Source: Fibrivirga algicola
GTDB taxonomy: Bacteria > Bacteroidota > Bacteroidia > Cytophagales > Spirosomataceae
Length of the DNA: 64,000 nt
Direction: 5' to 3'
Assembly (NCBI RefSeq): GCF_011742925.1
Contig: NZ_WAEL01000003.1
Span: 434,001 to 498,000 of the forward strand
This document shows positions 1 to 7,380 of the stretch, in pieces; the first letter of the stretch is position 1; each line of letters begins with the position of its first letter. A model generated the notes under the pieces. The model worked only from the letters and a program-made list of their open reading frames with translations. It made no database searches and was not told the origin of the DNA. The position numbers and the translations under genes are program-made.

Positions 1-134
1 TTGATCTCGAGGCTGGTTGTACCCGGCACATCAGACGACCGCTTGGGTAGCCCGTGACTGGCAATTGAGCTGGGTACGTTGAAAAGCAGGGTTAGCGCAA
101 CGGCTGCTCCGGTTGTTAATTGCTTACTAGTCAT
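1..134 (-). CDS. Secreted protein, N-terminus only (cut by window edge)
   Basis: A minus-strand frame opens with ATG at 134 and stays open to the window edge (44 codons). The peptide starts MTSKQLTTGAAVALTLLF, a typical signal peptide with a short basic n-region and a hydrophobic core, followed by a polar stretch rich in Ser and Pro. The mature domain lies outside the window, so no function can be given. The AACGTACC word at 73-80 (as its complement) falls inside the signal peptide and encodes Asn-Val-Pro. The start is chosen because the hydrophobic core follows it at the right distance. Confidence 0.5.
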   Translation of the reverse strand, partial: MTSKQLTTGAAVALTLLFNVPSSIASHGLPKRSSDVPGTTSLEI

Positions 135-209
135 TGAAGAAAAGACGTTGGTTTCAATTGAATTAATACGTCTGTTAGCAAAAGTGGTTAATCATTTGCT
201 TTTACCCAC

Positions 210-270
210 AAACAGGAAGTGCCAGCACCGAGAATTCGATCAGAATCCTCCGCACTGGCACTTCCTGTTT
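210..270. terminator. Perfect 16-bp inverted repeat after the 303-770 gene
   Basis: The arms AAACAGGAAGTGCCAG (210-225) and its exact complement (255-270) flank a 29-base loop. The repeat lies just downstream of the minus-strand gene ending at 303. There is no strong T run, so Rho-independent termination is an inference from position and stem strength. Confidence 0.6.
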
Positions 271-302
271 ATTAATTGATCGGCTAAAGCGTAAGCTGAT
301 AG

Positions 303-770
303 TTACTGCTCTTTGCCGGCTTTGTCGTCATACCCTTTGTTGTGGGGGTCATACTGGCGGGTCGGATCGTCGCCCTGCTCTAGGTACGTTGCGTCGCCCC
401 GGTGGAAAAGCGCCTCGTCGGATGGATTATCAGGAAGCGACTCCAGGTGTTTAGCCTCCGCCTCGGTCAGGCCTTTTACTTCTTTGTCGGGGTTAAGCAG
501 GGCCGGATCAACGTCCCATTCCTGGTATGTGCCTACGCTCTCGCCGCGGGGCGCATCCGGGTTGTTGTCCGTGAATGTTTCGGCCCGTGTTCCCGCTACG
601 TAATCACGGTTTTCAGAAGCCATGTCCTGCCCCGACGTGCTGTCTTTATACGTGTTGGTGCCTACCCCTTCCGATTCGTGACCGTAATCAGATTTAGCCT
701 GCTGGTTGGGGTTTTGCGAATAAAATTCTGGATCGACATTATCGGGGTCGAAAGGTGATTGGGTCGCCAT
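303..770 (-). CDS. Hydrophilic acidic protein of unknown function
   Basis: This 155-residue protein starts MATQSPFDPDNVDPEF and is rich in Asp, Glu, Asn, Gln, Gly and Pro. It has no hydrophobic segment, signal peptide or cysteine, so it is probably a soluble, largely disordered cytoplasmic protein. Short recurring patterns such as DNNPDAP, LLNPDKE and DPTRQYDPHNKGYDD suggest low-complexity repetition. I do not recognise a named family. Its composition resembles the 88-residue protein at 15676-15942, and both start with MAT; a hydrophilin or stress-protectant role is only a guess. A strong inverted repeat follows the stop codon. Confidence 0.6.
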   Translation of the reverse strand: MATQSPFDPDNVDPEFYSQNPNQQAKSDYGHESEGVGTNTYKDSTSGQDMASENRDYVAGTRAETFTDNNPDAPRGESVGTYQEWDVDPALLNPDKEVKGLTEAEAKHLESLPDNPSDEALFHRGDATYLEQGDDPTRQYDPHNKGYDDKAGKEQ

Positions 771-1154
771 AGCGCTGATGGATTTGTTTTCCTCTATAAC
801 CCGACGGGTCAGTCACTTGTTTTAGCCGCCGAAAATCGTCGATTTGGGCTATTATTGAGGCCAACTATCGTTCAACTAAAATAGTGGGGCATATGTCGCT
901 GTTTTCGCTGGGAGTAATGGAACCAATACTGGGCTTCTAAGCCATTTTAGCGGGGCTTCAACAGGCAAAATGCCGGGAAAATAGAGGGGAGTATGGCTGC
1001 CGTATTTCAATGCGTCTTATGCGACAAAAAACGGACACTATATTTTTCTATTTGACTAACTATGCGTATCTTTAAACCAGTAAACAACACCCCTATAAAA
1101 GGCAAAAGGGGTCTCAACCGGACCCCCTGCTCGAACAGTAAACAACAAATACTA
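771..1154. other. 384-base intergenic region with leader of the phage-like module
   Basis: No gene is visible here. The right end holds TATCTTTA at 1067-1074, close to the Bacteroidota -7 consensus TAnnTTTG. After it come two copies of the 12-mer CAGTAAACAACA (1078-1089 and 1136-1147) flanking a small hairpin with arms GGGGTC (1108-1113) and GACCCC (1121-1126). If transcription starts near 1080, an in-frame ATG at 1062 would lie upstream of the start point, which favours the ATG at 1155 for the next gene. Confidence 0.4.
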
Positions 1155-1802
1155 ATGAACACGCAAAACAAGAACACAATCGAGACATTTCAAAACGCTC
1201 AGGTGGTGAAACCGTACCAAATGATTCACGAGGGTACGGGCGAAGTGGTCAGTCGGTACAAGTATCTGGAGGGTCATCCACGCCAATACCGGTTCGACGC
1301 CAAAGAAGGTGTGTTCAATATCAATGGGGCCGAGAAGCTGGGGCGAACCCTCACATTCCAACCGATTGCCTGGCGCATTTTCACGGATAACATCCTGAAT
1401 ATGGGCACAAAGAACTGGGCAGAGCTCTTTTTCATCGATGAAAAAAACTGCGTCTCAGCCGTTCTTTTCCACGGTTATTCGGTCGATAATATCTTCCGGT
1501 TGATCGAGCCGCTGTACTACGACGACCTCACACTGGCCGACGTAGTGATCACGGCGGTGGCCGAGAAAAAAGAGAATAATAAAATTCAGCCCAAGGGGGT
1601 TTATTACATCGCCAACTTCTCCTACAAGATGGCCAACCCCGAGAAGTCGGCAGAGTTGAAGCAGTTTGCGCAGGATTATAAAGTGTTCCGTCAGGAAACA
1701 CTAACCGACATCGCAAACATAAAAACCGCGTTCAACTATTATAACCCGTTTGCCCACGCCATCGACGAACCCGCCTCGGGTTTGCTGGCCGCCGGCGTGT
1801 AA
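1155..1802 (+). CDS. Unknown protein of phage-like recombination module
   Basis: The protein has 215 residues starting MNTQNKNTIETFQNAQVV. An upstream in-frame ATG at 1062 adds 31 residues that translate leader DNA containing a hairpin and a direct repeat, so the later start is preferred. It is soluble, with no signal peptide or membrane segment. The middle (about 65-150) alternates short beta-like strands and ends in a GVYYIANFSYK stretch, which could suit an OB-like fold, but this is speculation. It lies directly before a RecE-like nuclease and a third unknown gene, the usual setting of phage recombination accessory proteins such as single-strand DNA binders. I do not recognise the family. 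Confidence 0.65.
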   Translation: MNTQNKNTIETFQNAQVVKPYQMIHEGTGEVVSRYKYLEGHPRQYRFDAKEGVFNINGAEKLGRTLTFQPIAWRIFTDNILNMGTKNWAELFFIDEKNCVSAVLFHGYSVDNIFRLIEPLYYDDLTLADVVITAVAEKKENNKIQPKGVYYIANFSYKMANPEKSAELKQFAQDYKVFRQETLTDIANIKTAFNYYNPFAHAIDEPASGLLAAGV

Positions 1803-1811
1803 TCGGGGTTT

Positions 1812-1911
1812 GGTCTACGGTTCGTCGTTTGCTGTTTATCATTGCTTCGCCAATCAACCAGTTCGTGGTTTAGCGAAGCAACGATAAACAGCAAACGACG
1901 AACCGTAGACC
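1812..1911. repeat. 39-bp inverted repeat between 1155-1802 and 1936-2751
   Basis: Arms 1812-1850 and 1873-1911 are complementary at 38 of 39 positions; the one mismatch is A-C in the plus-strand RNA and would be a G-U pair in the minus-strand RNA. The 22-base loop is CAATCAACCAGTTCGTGGTTTA at the centre (in part self-complementary). The arm ends 24 bases before the ATG at 1936. It shares the words GTCGTTTG and CTGTTTAT with hairpins near 31.9 and 47.6 kb. Confidence 0.85.
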
Positions 1912-1935
1912 AGGACTTCACTTCCCAACTCACGT

Positions 1936-2751
1936 ATGACTCCATCCTTGCTGTACGACTCCAAGTCGTCAATGGCCCCGGCGCAGGTCATCCGCACCAC
2001 TGGCCTCGATTACCGCGCGCTGCCGCGCATTTCCAATTCGGACTTAACCCGGCTCAAAGAAGAACAACTGGGCTACCAGTTGGCCGCCACCAGCCGGGCT
2101 ACCGAGCAGGCACGTAGCTTTGGAAAAGCATTTCACCAGCATCTGCTGGAACCCGAAGCAATTGGCACCGTACTGGAACAGTTGCTTCCTGACCTGACCA
2201 ATAGCCGACTGACAAGCCACGAGCCCAACAAACTAGACGGTGGCCCCACGTCCGGGCTGATGGATGCTGTACGCCATGATCCATTTTGCCGTCGGTACCT
2301 ACAGATGGCTGAGCAAGGGCGCGCCGGGTATAAATCGGACGCTGGCGAAGCCGAACGCGAACGGGTTGTGCTCTTTACAGACCCAACTACCCAACTCGCC
2401 TGCAAGTCGCGCCTCGACCTGGTTTATACCAGTCCGAAACGGCAGAACGCCCTAATTTTTGATTTCAAAACTACCTCGGCACGTACCCAGGCGCAGTTTC
2501 TGCAAAGCTGCTATGATTATGACTACGACCGGCAGGCTGCGTTTTACCTCGACAGCCTCCGCTATGCCGACCGGCACGAGTGGACGACGACCAAACAGTT
2601 TCGGTTTGTGCTCATCGGGGTGATGAAAGACCAGCCTCATCGCCTCTTTGCGGTCGATGCCACGTCGCTCCCGGGGTTCATCGAGTATGGTCGGAAAAAG
2701 TACCGGTTCTGGCTTAAAAAGTGGCAGGAAACCAGCGGGTTAACGGACTAA
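1936..2751 (+). CDS. RecE-like PD-(D/E)XK exonuclease
   Basis: This 271-residue protein matches the exodeoxyribonuclease VIII / RecE-like nuclease family, which resects double-stranded DNA ends 5' to 3' for phage-type recombination. Visible motifs in order: FGKAFHQHL (62-70, helix with the conserved His), CKSRLDL (156-162, metal-binding Asp161), IFDFKTT (174-180, Asp176 and catalytic Lys178) and YDRQAAFYLD (197-206). This is the full PD-(D/E)XK core, so the enzyme looks intact. Met13 is a possible alternative start. No RecT/Redbeta-like annealing protein is recognisable beside it; the unknown flanking genes are the candidates. It is probably a relic or domesticated piece of a prophage. Confidence 0.85.
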   Translation: MTPSLLYDSKSSMAPAQVIRTTGLDYRALPRISNSDLTRLKEEQLGYQLAATSRATEQARSFGKAFHQHLLEPEAIGTVLEQLLPDLTNSRLTSHEPNKLDGGPTSGLMDAVRHDPFCRRYLQMAEQGRAGYKSDAGEAERERVVLFTDPTTQLACKSRLDLVYTSPKRQNALIFDFKTTSARTQAQFLQSCYDYDYDRQAAFYLDSLRYADRHEWTTTKQFRFVLIGVMKDQPHRLFAVDATSLPGFIEYGRKKYRFWLKKWQETSGLTD

Positions 2752-2787
2752 TCGGCATGGTTTTTTGTTCTATAGAAACAACAGACT

Positions 2788-3195
2788 ATGAACACAACAA
2801 CGCCGTCAGTACCCCTCTCAACGGCCCAGTTGATTGATACCGCCGCGCTCACTGCGCTGCTGGTGTCGGTTCGGCCTTCGCCGATTCAGTTCGACTGGGG
2901 AACCGATAATCTGGTGCTTTGGATCGAAGATCTCAGCACCACAGGTACGTTGCTCGACCAGATGCAGGAAGTGATCAGCCGCGTCGGGTTCGCCATTGAG
3001 CTTCAAACGGGCTGGGACCACCGCACCGATGAAGCCCTGTACCACCCGCTCTACGGGTACCACATCTTGTTGCGCGATGCCACCGGCCTTTGGCACGGTG
3101 TTCGGGTCAACGCCGCCGGTGAGTTTATTGAATCGCTTCCATTGGAAGAAATCAACTACGAAATCGCCTATGATAAGGTGATGTGGATTGATTAA
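2788..3195 (+). CDS. Unknown protein downstream of the RecE-like nuclease
   Basis: The protein has 135 residues beginning MNTTTPSVPLSTAQLID. It is acidic and soluble, without a signal peptide. Its C-terminal half (EALYHPLYGYHILLRD, then a Trp-rich patch ending in VMWID) reads as a small compact domain. It follows the nuclease gene by 36 bases on the same strand, so both are probably in one transcript, ended by the strong hairpin at 3199-3272. I do not recognise the family; its place suggests a phage-derived recombination accessory. Confidence 0.6.
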   Translation: MNTTTPSVPLSTAQLIDTAALTALLVSVRPSPIQFDWGTDNLVLWIEDLSTTGTLLDQMQEVISRVGFAIELQTGWDHRTDEALYHPLYGYHILLRDATGLWHGVRVNAAGEFIESLPLEEINYEIAYDKVMWID

Positions 3196-3198
3196 ACG

Positions 3199-3272
3199 TT
3201 TTTACACACAGCAAAACAGGGGGCACATAGAGTTATTTTCTCTATATGCCCCCTGTTTCGCTGTGTGTAAAC
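3199..3272. terminator. Long inverted repeat between convergent genes
   Basis: Arms of about 33 bases (3199-3232 and 3240-3272) pair with very few mismatches around the core ACAGGGGGCA / TGCCCCCTGT, with a tiny loop. It lies between the plus-strand gene ending at 3195 and the minus-strand lactonase ending at 3278, so it can terminate both. Confidence 0.85.
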
Positions 3273-3277
3273 CTCTC

Positions 3278-4411
3278 CTACTGCCCCGAGATGACGCAGA
3301 CGGGTGCTGGAATTTTTAACTCCTGCCCGGTTGGGGTGAGCATGCCAGTGGTTGCATTGCGCCGGAACACAACGAGGTTATCGCTGTCCTGATTGGCAAC
3401 GATCACAAACTGCCCGCGCGGATCGAGCCAGAAATTGCGGGGTGTCTTTCCACCCGTAGGTACATGTCCAACCAACGTAGGTACGCCATTAGTACCGATT
3501 TTCAACACGGCCAGCGCATTATGCCCCCGGTTCGACTGATAAATGTATTTCCCCGCTGCATCGATGTGAATATCGGCGGAGGTATTTTTATTCTTGCCCG
3601 TAAAGTCGGCAGGTAGTGTGGCTATTCCTTCCTGAATCAAGGTCAGCGCTCCCGTTTTAGGATTTCTGGTGAACACCGCCATTGACGATGTAAGCTCTTC
3701 GACTAGGTATACAAACCGCCCATTGGGGTGCATGGCAATATGGCGCGGCCCCGATCCTTTTTTCACCGTGACAAAGGGCATAGCATTGGGGACGGGCTTG
3801 TTACCGCCAATGTTGTAGATGTATACCCGGTCGTTGCCCAGATCGGCCACGTACACCTGCTTGCTATCGGGCGAGACGGTGGCCGAGTGTGCATGTGGCC
3901 CGTCCTGCCGTGCGTTGTCGGGGTTTTTGCCTTCATACTGAACCTGCTCTACCAACGTACCCAGCGTGCCGTCGGCTTCAATGGGTAGTGCTGTAAAAAC
4001 GCCGCCGCCGTAGGCCGATACAAACGCCATTTTGCCAGCTTTGTCGATACTGACATGGCAAGGTCCTGATCCTTCTGTTGCCTGCTGGTTTAGCAATGTC
4101 AATGTACCTGCCGCCTTATCAATCTTGTAGGCACTAGCCCCGGCAGCACTGGCGCTAGACTCGTTTACGGCATACAGGTATTTTTTTGACGGGTGCAAGG
4201 CCAGAAACGATGGGTTCTGTTTGTTGCTGGCAGTGCCCACAATCGAGAGCGCGCCCGACGCGCGGTTGAAGTCAACGGCGTAGATTCCTTCGCTTCCGCG
4301 TATAGAGTACGTACCTACATAGAGCCGGTCGGTCGTTGATTTAGGTTGGGCCTGTACACCAGACACCATACCGATGGCTAAAAGGCCAACAAAAAAAGCG
4401 AAGCATTTCAT
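3278..4411 (-). CDS. Secreted lactonase-family seven-bladed beta-propeller
   Basis: This 377-residue protein belongs to the lactonase / 6-phosphogluconolactonase-like (YkgB, Pgl) family. It has a signal peptide (MKCFAFFVGLLAIGMVSG, with a likely cut after VQAQ), so it is exported. Family signatures include LYVGTYS near residue 30, FLALHPSKKYLYAVNE, GPCHVSIDKAGK, DGPHAHSATVSPD (the conserved His-rich patch), GPRHIAMHPNGRFVY and a C-terminal NFWLDPRGQFVIVANQ. Because the enzyme is exported, an extracytoplasmic sugar-lactone role is more likely than the cytosolic pentose phosphate step. It stands alone on the minus strand between two hairpins. Confidence 0.88.
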   Translation of the reverse strand: MKCFAFFVGLLAIGMVSGVQAQPKSTTDRLYVGTYSIRGSEGIYAVDFNRASGALSIVGTASNKQNPSFLALHPSKKYLYAVNESSASAAGASAYKIDKAAGTLTLLNQQATEGSGPCHVSIDKAGKMAFVSAYGGGVFTALPIEADGTLGTLVEQVQYEGKNPDNARQDGPHAHSATVSPDSKQVYVADLGNDRVYIYNIGGNKPVPNAMPFVTVKKGSGPRHIAMHPNGRFVYLVEELTSSMAVFTRNPKTGALTLIQEGIATLPADFTGKNKNTSADIHIDAAGKYIYQSNRGHNALAVLKIGTNGVPTLVGHVPTGGKTPRNFWLDPRGQFVIVANQDSDNLVVFRRNATTGMLTPTGQELKIPAPVCVISGQ

Positions 4412-4507
4412 GGGTTAATGAGTTACTAAAAAGTAGGTTAAAAGTCTTACTGAGGCTGGTTTTGCCCAAACCATTTGGCCATCTTCCCCCGGCAAATCAA
4501 ACATACG

Positions 4508-5164
4508 ATGACACACAACCTGTTTACCTGCTCAAAATTAACACTCGTTGGCCTGCTGATAGGCACAACGGGTGCTTTTGCCCAGTTTGGCACATTGCCT
4601 AAAACGGTATCCAGCGCCTCGGCAACAACAGCCATTGTTGGCGCAACGTCGGCCGCCGATTCGGCAGCAACGAAACTCGATCAGGCGATTATGGCCAGTG
4701 GCAAGGGTGACAAAGCTGCTACAGTAAGTGCACTAAACGAAGGTATAGCCGCTGCCGAAGCACAGGCTACCAGCAGTAAAGGCGATTTCGGCGGTAAGCT
4801 AATGAACCAGGTCGGCAATCTAAAGAAATTGATTCCGGGGGTAGAGAGCGGAGCAGTATCGGGCAATGTGCTCACGAAAGCGGTATCGCTTGTAAAGATG
4901 GCGTTAGGGGCCAATCAGATCAGTAGCTTGCTTGGCGGCGGTGGAAGCCTGCTCGGGTCCGTAGGCGCGCTTACTGGCGGCCTAAACCTGCTAAAAGGCG
5001 GTCTCCCTTCACTAGGTGGCGAGGCCGCATCGACAGGCAGTTCGCTGATTGGCACAGCCCTGTCAGGCGTGAGTAAGCTGGGGGGCCTTGGTGGAGCAGC
5101 TGCCGAACCAGCCGTGAAGCAGCAGTTGGGCGGCGTACTGAATTTCGCAAAGGGAATTTTGTAA
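4508..5164 (+). CDS. Secreted Gly/Ala/Ser/Leu-rich protein of unknown function
   Basis: Starting at 4508 (MTHNLFTCSKLTLVGLLIG), the protein has 218 residues; an upstream in-frame ATG at 4475 would spoil the signal peptide and is not used. The signal peptide ends near AFAQ. The rest is low complexity: an Ala/Ser/Thr-rich helical part, a short charged segment around MNQVGNLKKLIPG, then a Gly/Leu/Ser-rich region with LLGGGGSLLGSVGALTGG-like stretches. This could be a periplasmic or surface protein with glycine-zipper packing. I do not recognise a family. It is divergent from the lactonase. Confidence 0.65.
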   Translation: MTHNLFTCSKLTLVGLLIGTTGAFAQFGTLPKTVSSASATTAIVGATSAADSAATKLDQAIMASGKGDKAATVSALNEGIAAAEAQATSSKGDFGGKLMNQVGNLKKLIPGVESGAVSGNVLTKAVSLVKMALGANQISSLLGGGGSLLGSVGALTGGLNLLKGGLPSLGGEAASTGSSLIGTALSGVSKLGGLGGAAAEPAVKQQLGGVLNFAKGIL

Positions 5165-5172
5165 GTTTCACG

Positions 5173-5225
5173 TCTCAAGCGCTGCGCTACACCTCCCATT
5201 CCGTAGAGTAGCGAAGCGCTTGAGA
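5173..5225. terminator. 18-bp inverted repeat between convergent genes
   Basis: Arms 5173-5190 and 5208-5225 (TCTCAAGCGCT...) pair at 17 of 18 positions across a 17-base loop. It lies between the stop codons of two convergent genes (5164 and 5242). Confidence 0.75.
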
Positions 5226-5241
5226 TATGAACCTCATGTCT

Positions 5242-5961
5242 TTACTCGACCGGCGAATCGACGATGCTGATGATTTTCCAGATGCCGCGCAGGTCTTTAT
5301 GCCCCACCGTGACGCTACCGCCCAGTGGGTTATCTGAATGCAGCGTTAGGTACCGCTTGGTCATCAGCTCGTTGTCGCGAATGCGCTTCACCACAAAATA
5401 GTCGCGGTACATGACCGCGTAAATCCCGCCCGACTGGTATTCCCAGTTGCTTTGATCCACTTGTTCGGCCAACACCTTGGCACCGTTGCCTAGCTGGGGC
5501 GTCATACTGTTCCCCGATATTTCGATAACGACAACCGGTTTGTTAGACCGGACTGATGAGCTGCGTACCCGGTACGTATCCATGTCCATTTTGCGGAACC
5601 CTTCGGTATAGGTTTCTACAAAACTGGCGTAAAATTTAATGGGCACGAACGGCACCTCGATCAGGTTCTCGTCGGTCACAATAAACTTACTGTTCCCCCC
5701 GTCGCTAGTGCCGTCGGCCAGCACGGGCAGAATGCCCCGCAAGAGAAAATCGGCTCTGATCTGGGGGTAACAAGCCAAGAGGCTCATTATCGTATCATAC
5801 GAAGGCTTTGCCCGACCGCTCAGAATATTGTAAAACTTCGACGGGTTTTCCCCTAAGTCTTTGGAAATCTGATAGATGGTCATCCCCAGCGCATCAAATA
5901 CCTGCTTAAGGCGATCCTGAATCGTTTCCACTGCTTCGATGTTTACTGCACAGTCTTCCAT
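5242..5961 (-). CDS. XRE-type repressor with S24 (LexA/CI-like) peptidase domain
   Basis: Starting at 5961 the protein has 239 residues: an N-terminal helix-turn-helix (about 15-70, including MTIYQISKDLGENPSKFYNIL) and a C-terminal S24 domain (about 105-235). The catalytic serine is Ser152 in EISGNSMTP and the general-base lysine is Lys192 in YFVVKRI. This is the CI/LexA/UmuD fold, in which RecA filaments trigger self-cleavage. I see no Ala-Gly or Cys-Gly cleavage site in the hinge (75-105), so cleavage may use another site or not occur. An in-frame ATG at 6024 adds residues that translate the operator region and is rejected. It is divergent from a Y-family polymerase and probably controls it. 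Confidence 0.85.
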   Translation of the reverse strand: MEDCAVNIEAVETIQDRLKQVFDALGMTIYQISKDLGENPSKFYNILSGRAKPSYDTIMSLLACYPQIRADFLLRGILPVLADGTSDGGNSKFIVTDENLIEVPFVPIKFYASFVETYTEGFRKMDMDTYRVRSSSVRSNKPVVVIEISGNSMTPQLGNGAKVLAEQVDQSNWEYQSGGIYAVMYRDYFVVKRIRDNELMTKRYLTLHSDNPLGGSVTVGHKDLRGIWKIISIVDSPVE

Positions 5962-6005
5962 TTTTATTATATAAAATTTGGATAGTGTGTTATAAGTAAA
6001 ATATA

Positions 6006-6063
6006 TTGCACCGTTCCAATGCAAGTTTACGACAATTTACTATCAAAAGGAAAGCATACTTTG
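6006..6063 (+). promoter_or_regulatory. Candidate operator and -7 element between S24 repressor and Y-family polymerase
   Basis: The 122-base divergent region holds a dyad TTGCA-N9-TGCAA at 6006-6024, the only clear symmetric site, suited to a dimeric repressor. TACTTTG at 6057-6063, 20 bases before the polymerase ATG, resembles the Bacteroidota -7 box. The assignment is an inference from position and symmetry. Confidence 0.4.
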
Positions 6064-6083
6064 TGAGTTTTAGCTGATATTTC

Positions 6084-7352
6084 ATGAATGACAACCGCCT
6101 GCGTACCCATACTGAGCCAACGGTGCTTTTTGTCGATATGAACAGCTTTTTTGCCAGCTGCGAACAGCAGGATAACTACTGGCTAAGGGGGAGGCCCGTA
6201 GCTGTATGCGTGTACACGGGAGCACGCGGTTGCGTGATCGCCCCCTCCGTTGAGGCCAAGCTACGGGGTGTAAAAACTGGCATGCGACTCGACGAAGCGA
6301 TGGGCATCTGCCCCGATCTGGTACCGGTCGAAACAAGCCCTAACCGCTACCGATCATACCACGTCAAGCTCATCAATCTGTTCAAACGCTTCTCCGATGA
6401 TGTGCTACCCAAAAGCATCGACGAGGCGGTGATCGATCTGACCAACTACCAGTTGGCTTACAAAAGCATGCCCGACGTAGCCAACCGGATCAAACAGGCG
6501 ATTCGCACTGAAATAGGCGACTACTTGCGTTGCTCTATCGGAATTGCTCCCAATGCTTTTCTGGCCAAACTCGCCTCGAACCTACAAAAGCCCGACGGAC
6601 TGGTCACGATATCACCCGCCAACATCGACGATGTCCTAGGCAACCTGACTCTGACCGATTTGCCCGGCATTGGCCACAACATGGCTACCCGGCTACGGGC
6701 GGGCGGTATCCACTCGCCCCTCGAACTCCGCTACGCCTCACCCGACCGATTGAAGCAGGTGTGTAAGAGCATCATTGGCTGGCATTGGCACCTACGGCTG
6801 AATTTCGGCGGCGAGGTAGACCTGGTCACCCACGCCTACAAGCAGATGCAGGCCATTCGGTCGGTGTCGGCCGAGCAAAGACGCTCACCGGAGTTGCTGG
6901 AAACGATTCTGCGTACCCTCTGCCTAACCCTCGAACGGCGGATGGTACGCCAGCAGTTTTTCTGCCGCCAGTTGCAGGGCTGGGTACGTTATTACAACGG
7001 CAAGCGCTACGAAGACAGCCTGACTTTTAGCATTCCTATACAGGACGGCATCGACTTGTTCAACCTATTGTGCAGCCGGATGAAGCGCTATCAAGACGCA
7101 CATCAGTGCAGCCCGCTGCTCAACGCTGAGGTCGGGCAAATTGGTGTTGGCGTCAGTGATTTCATTCCGGCCGACCACATTCAGTATACCCTGTTTGAGG
7201 ACAATACGCGCAAAGACAAATTTCGGCAAACGCTACACGACATTAATGCGCGGTTCGGAAACAACAGCCTTGTGCGCGCAACCGAACTCCGCGACGAGCC
7301 CGTCAAGGATCTCATCGGCTTTGGATCGATCAAGGATCTTCACGACTGGTAG
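6084..7352 (+). CDS. Y-family translesion DNA polymerase (UmuC/DinB type)
   Basis: This 422-residue protein is a Y-family polymerase that copies damaged DNA with low fidelity. The palm acidic residues are visible: Asp18 in FVDMNSFFASCEQ and Asp113-Glu114 in KSIDEAVIDL. RCSIGIAPNAFLAKLAS and the helix-hairpin-helix LTDLPGIGHNMATRL (near 190-205) follow, then a little-finger domain. The ASCEQ signature is more like UmuC than DinB. No separate umuD gene is present; the divergent S24 protein may serve as its repressor or partner. No beta-clamp-binding motif is obvious at the C-terminus. Confidence 0.92.
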   Translation: MNDNRLRTHTEPTVLFVDMNSFFASCEQQDNYWLRGRPVAVCVYTGARGCVIAPSVEAKLRGVKTGMRLDEAMGICPDLVPVETSPNRYRSYHVKLINLFKRFSDDVLPKSIDEAVIDLTNYQLAYKSMPDVANRIKQAIRTEIGDYLRCSIGIAPNAFLAKLASNLQKPDGLVTISPANIDDVLGNLTLTDLPGIGHNMATRLRAGGIHSPLELRYASPDRLKQVCKSIIGWHWHLRLNFGGEVDLVTHAYKQMQAIRSVSAEQRRSPELLETILRTLCLTLERRMVRQQFFCRQLQGWVRYYNGKRYEDSLTFSIPIQDGIDLFNLLCSRMKRYQDAHQCSPLLNAEVGQIGVGVSDFIPADHIQYTLFEDNTRKDKFRQTLHDINARFGNNSLVRATELRDEPVKDLIGFGSIKDLHDW

Positions 7353-7380
7353 CCGCTTAAGTCAGCACGGACAGCGTCTG

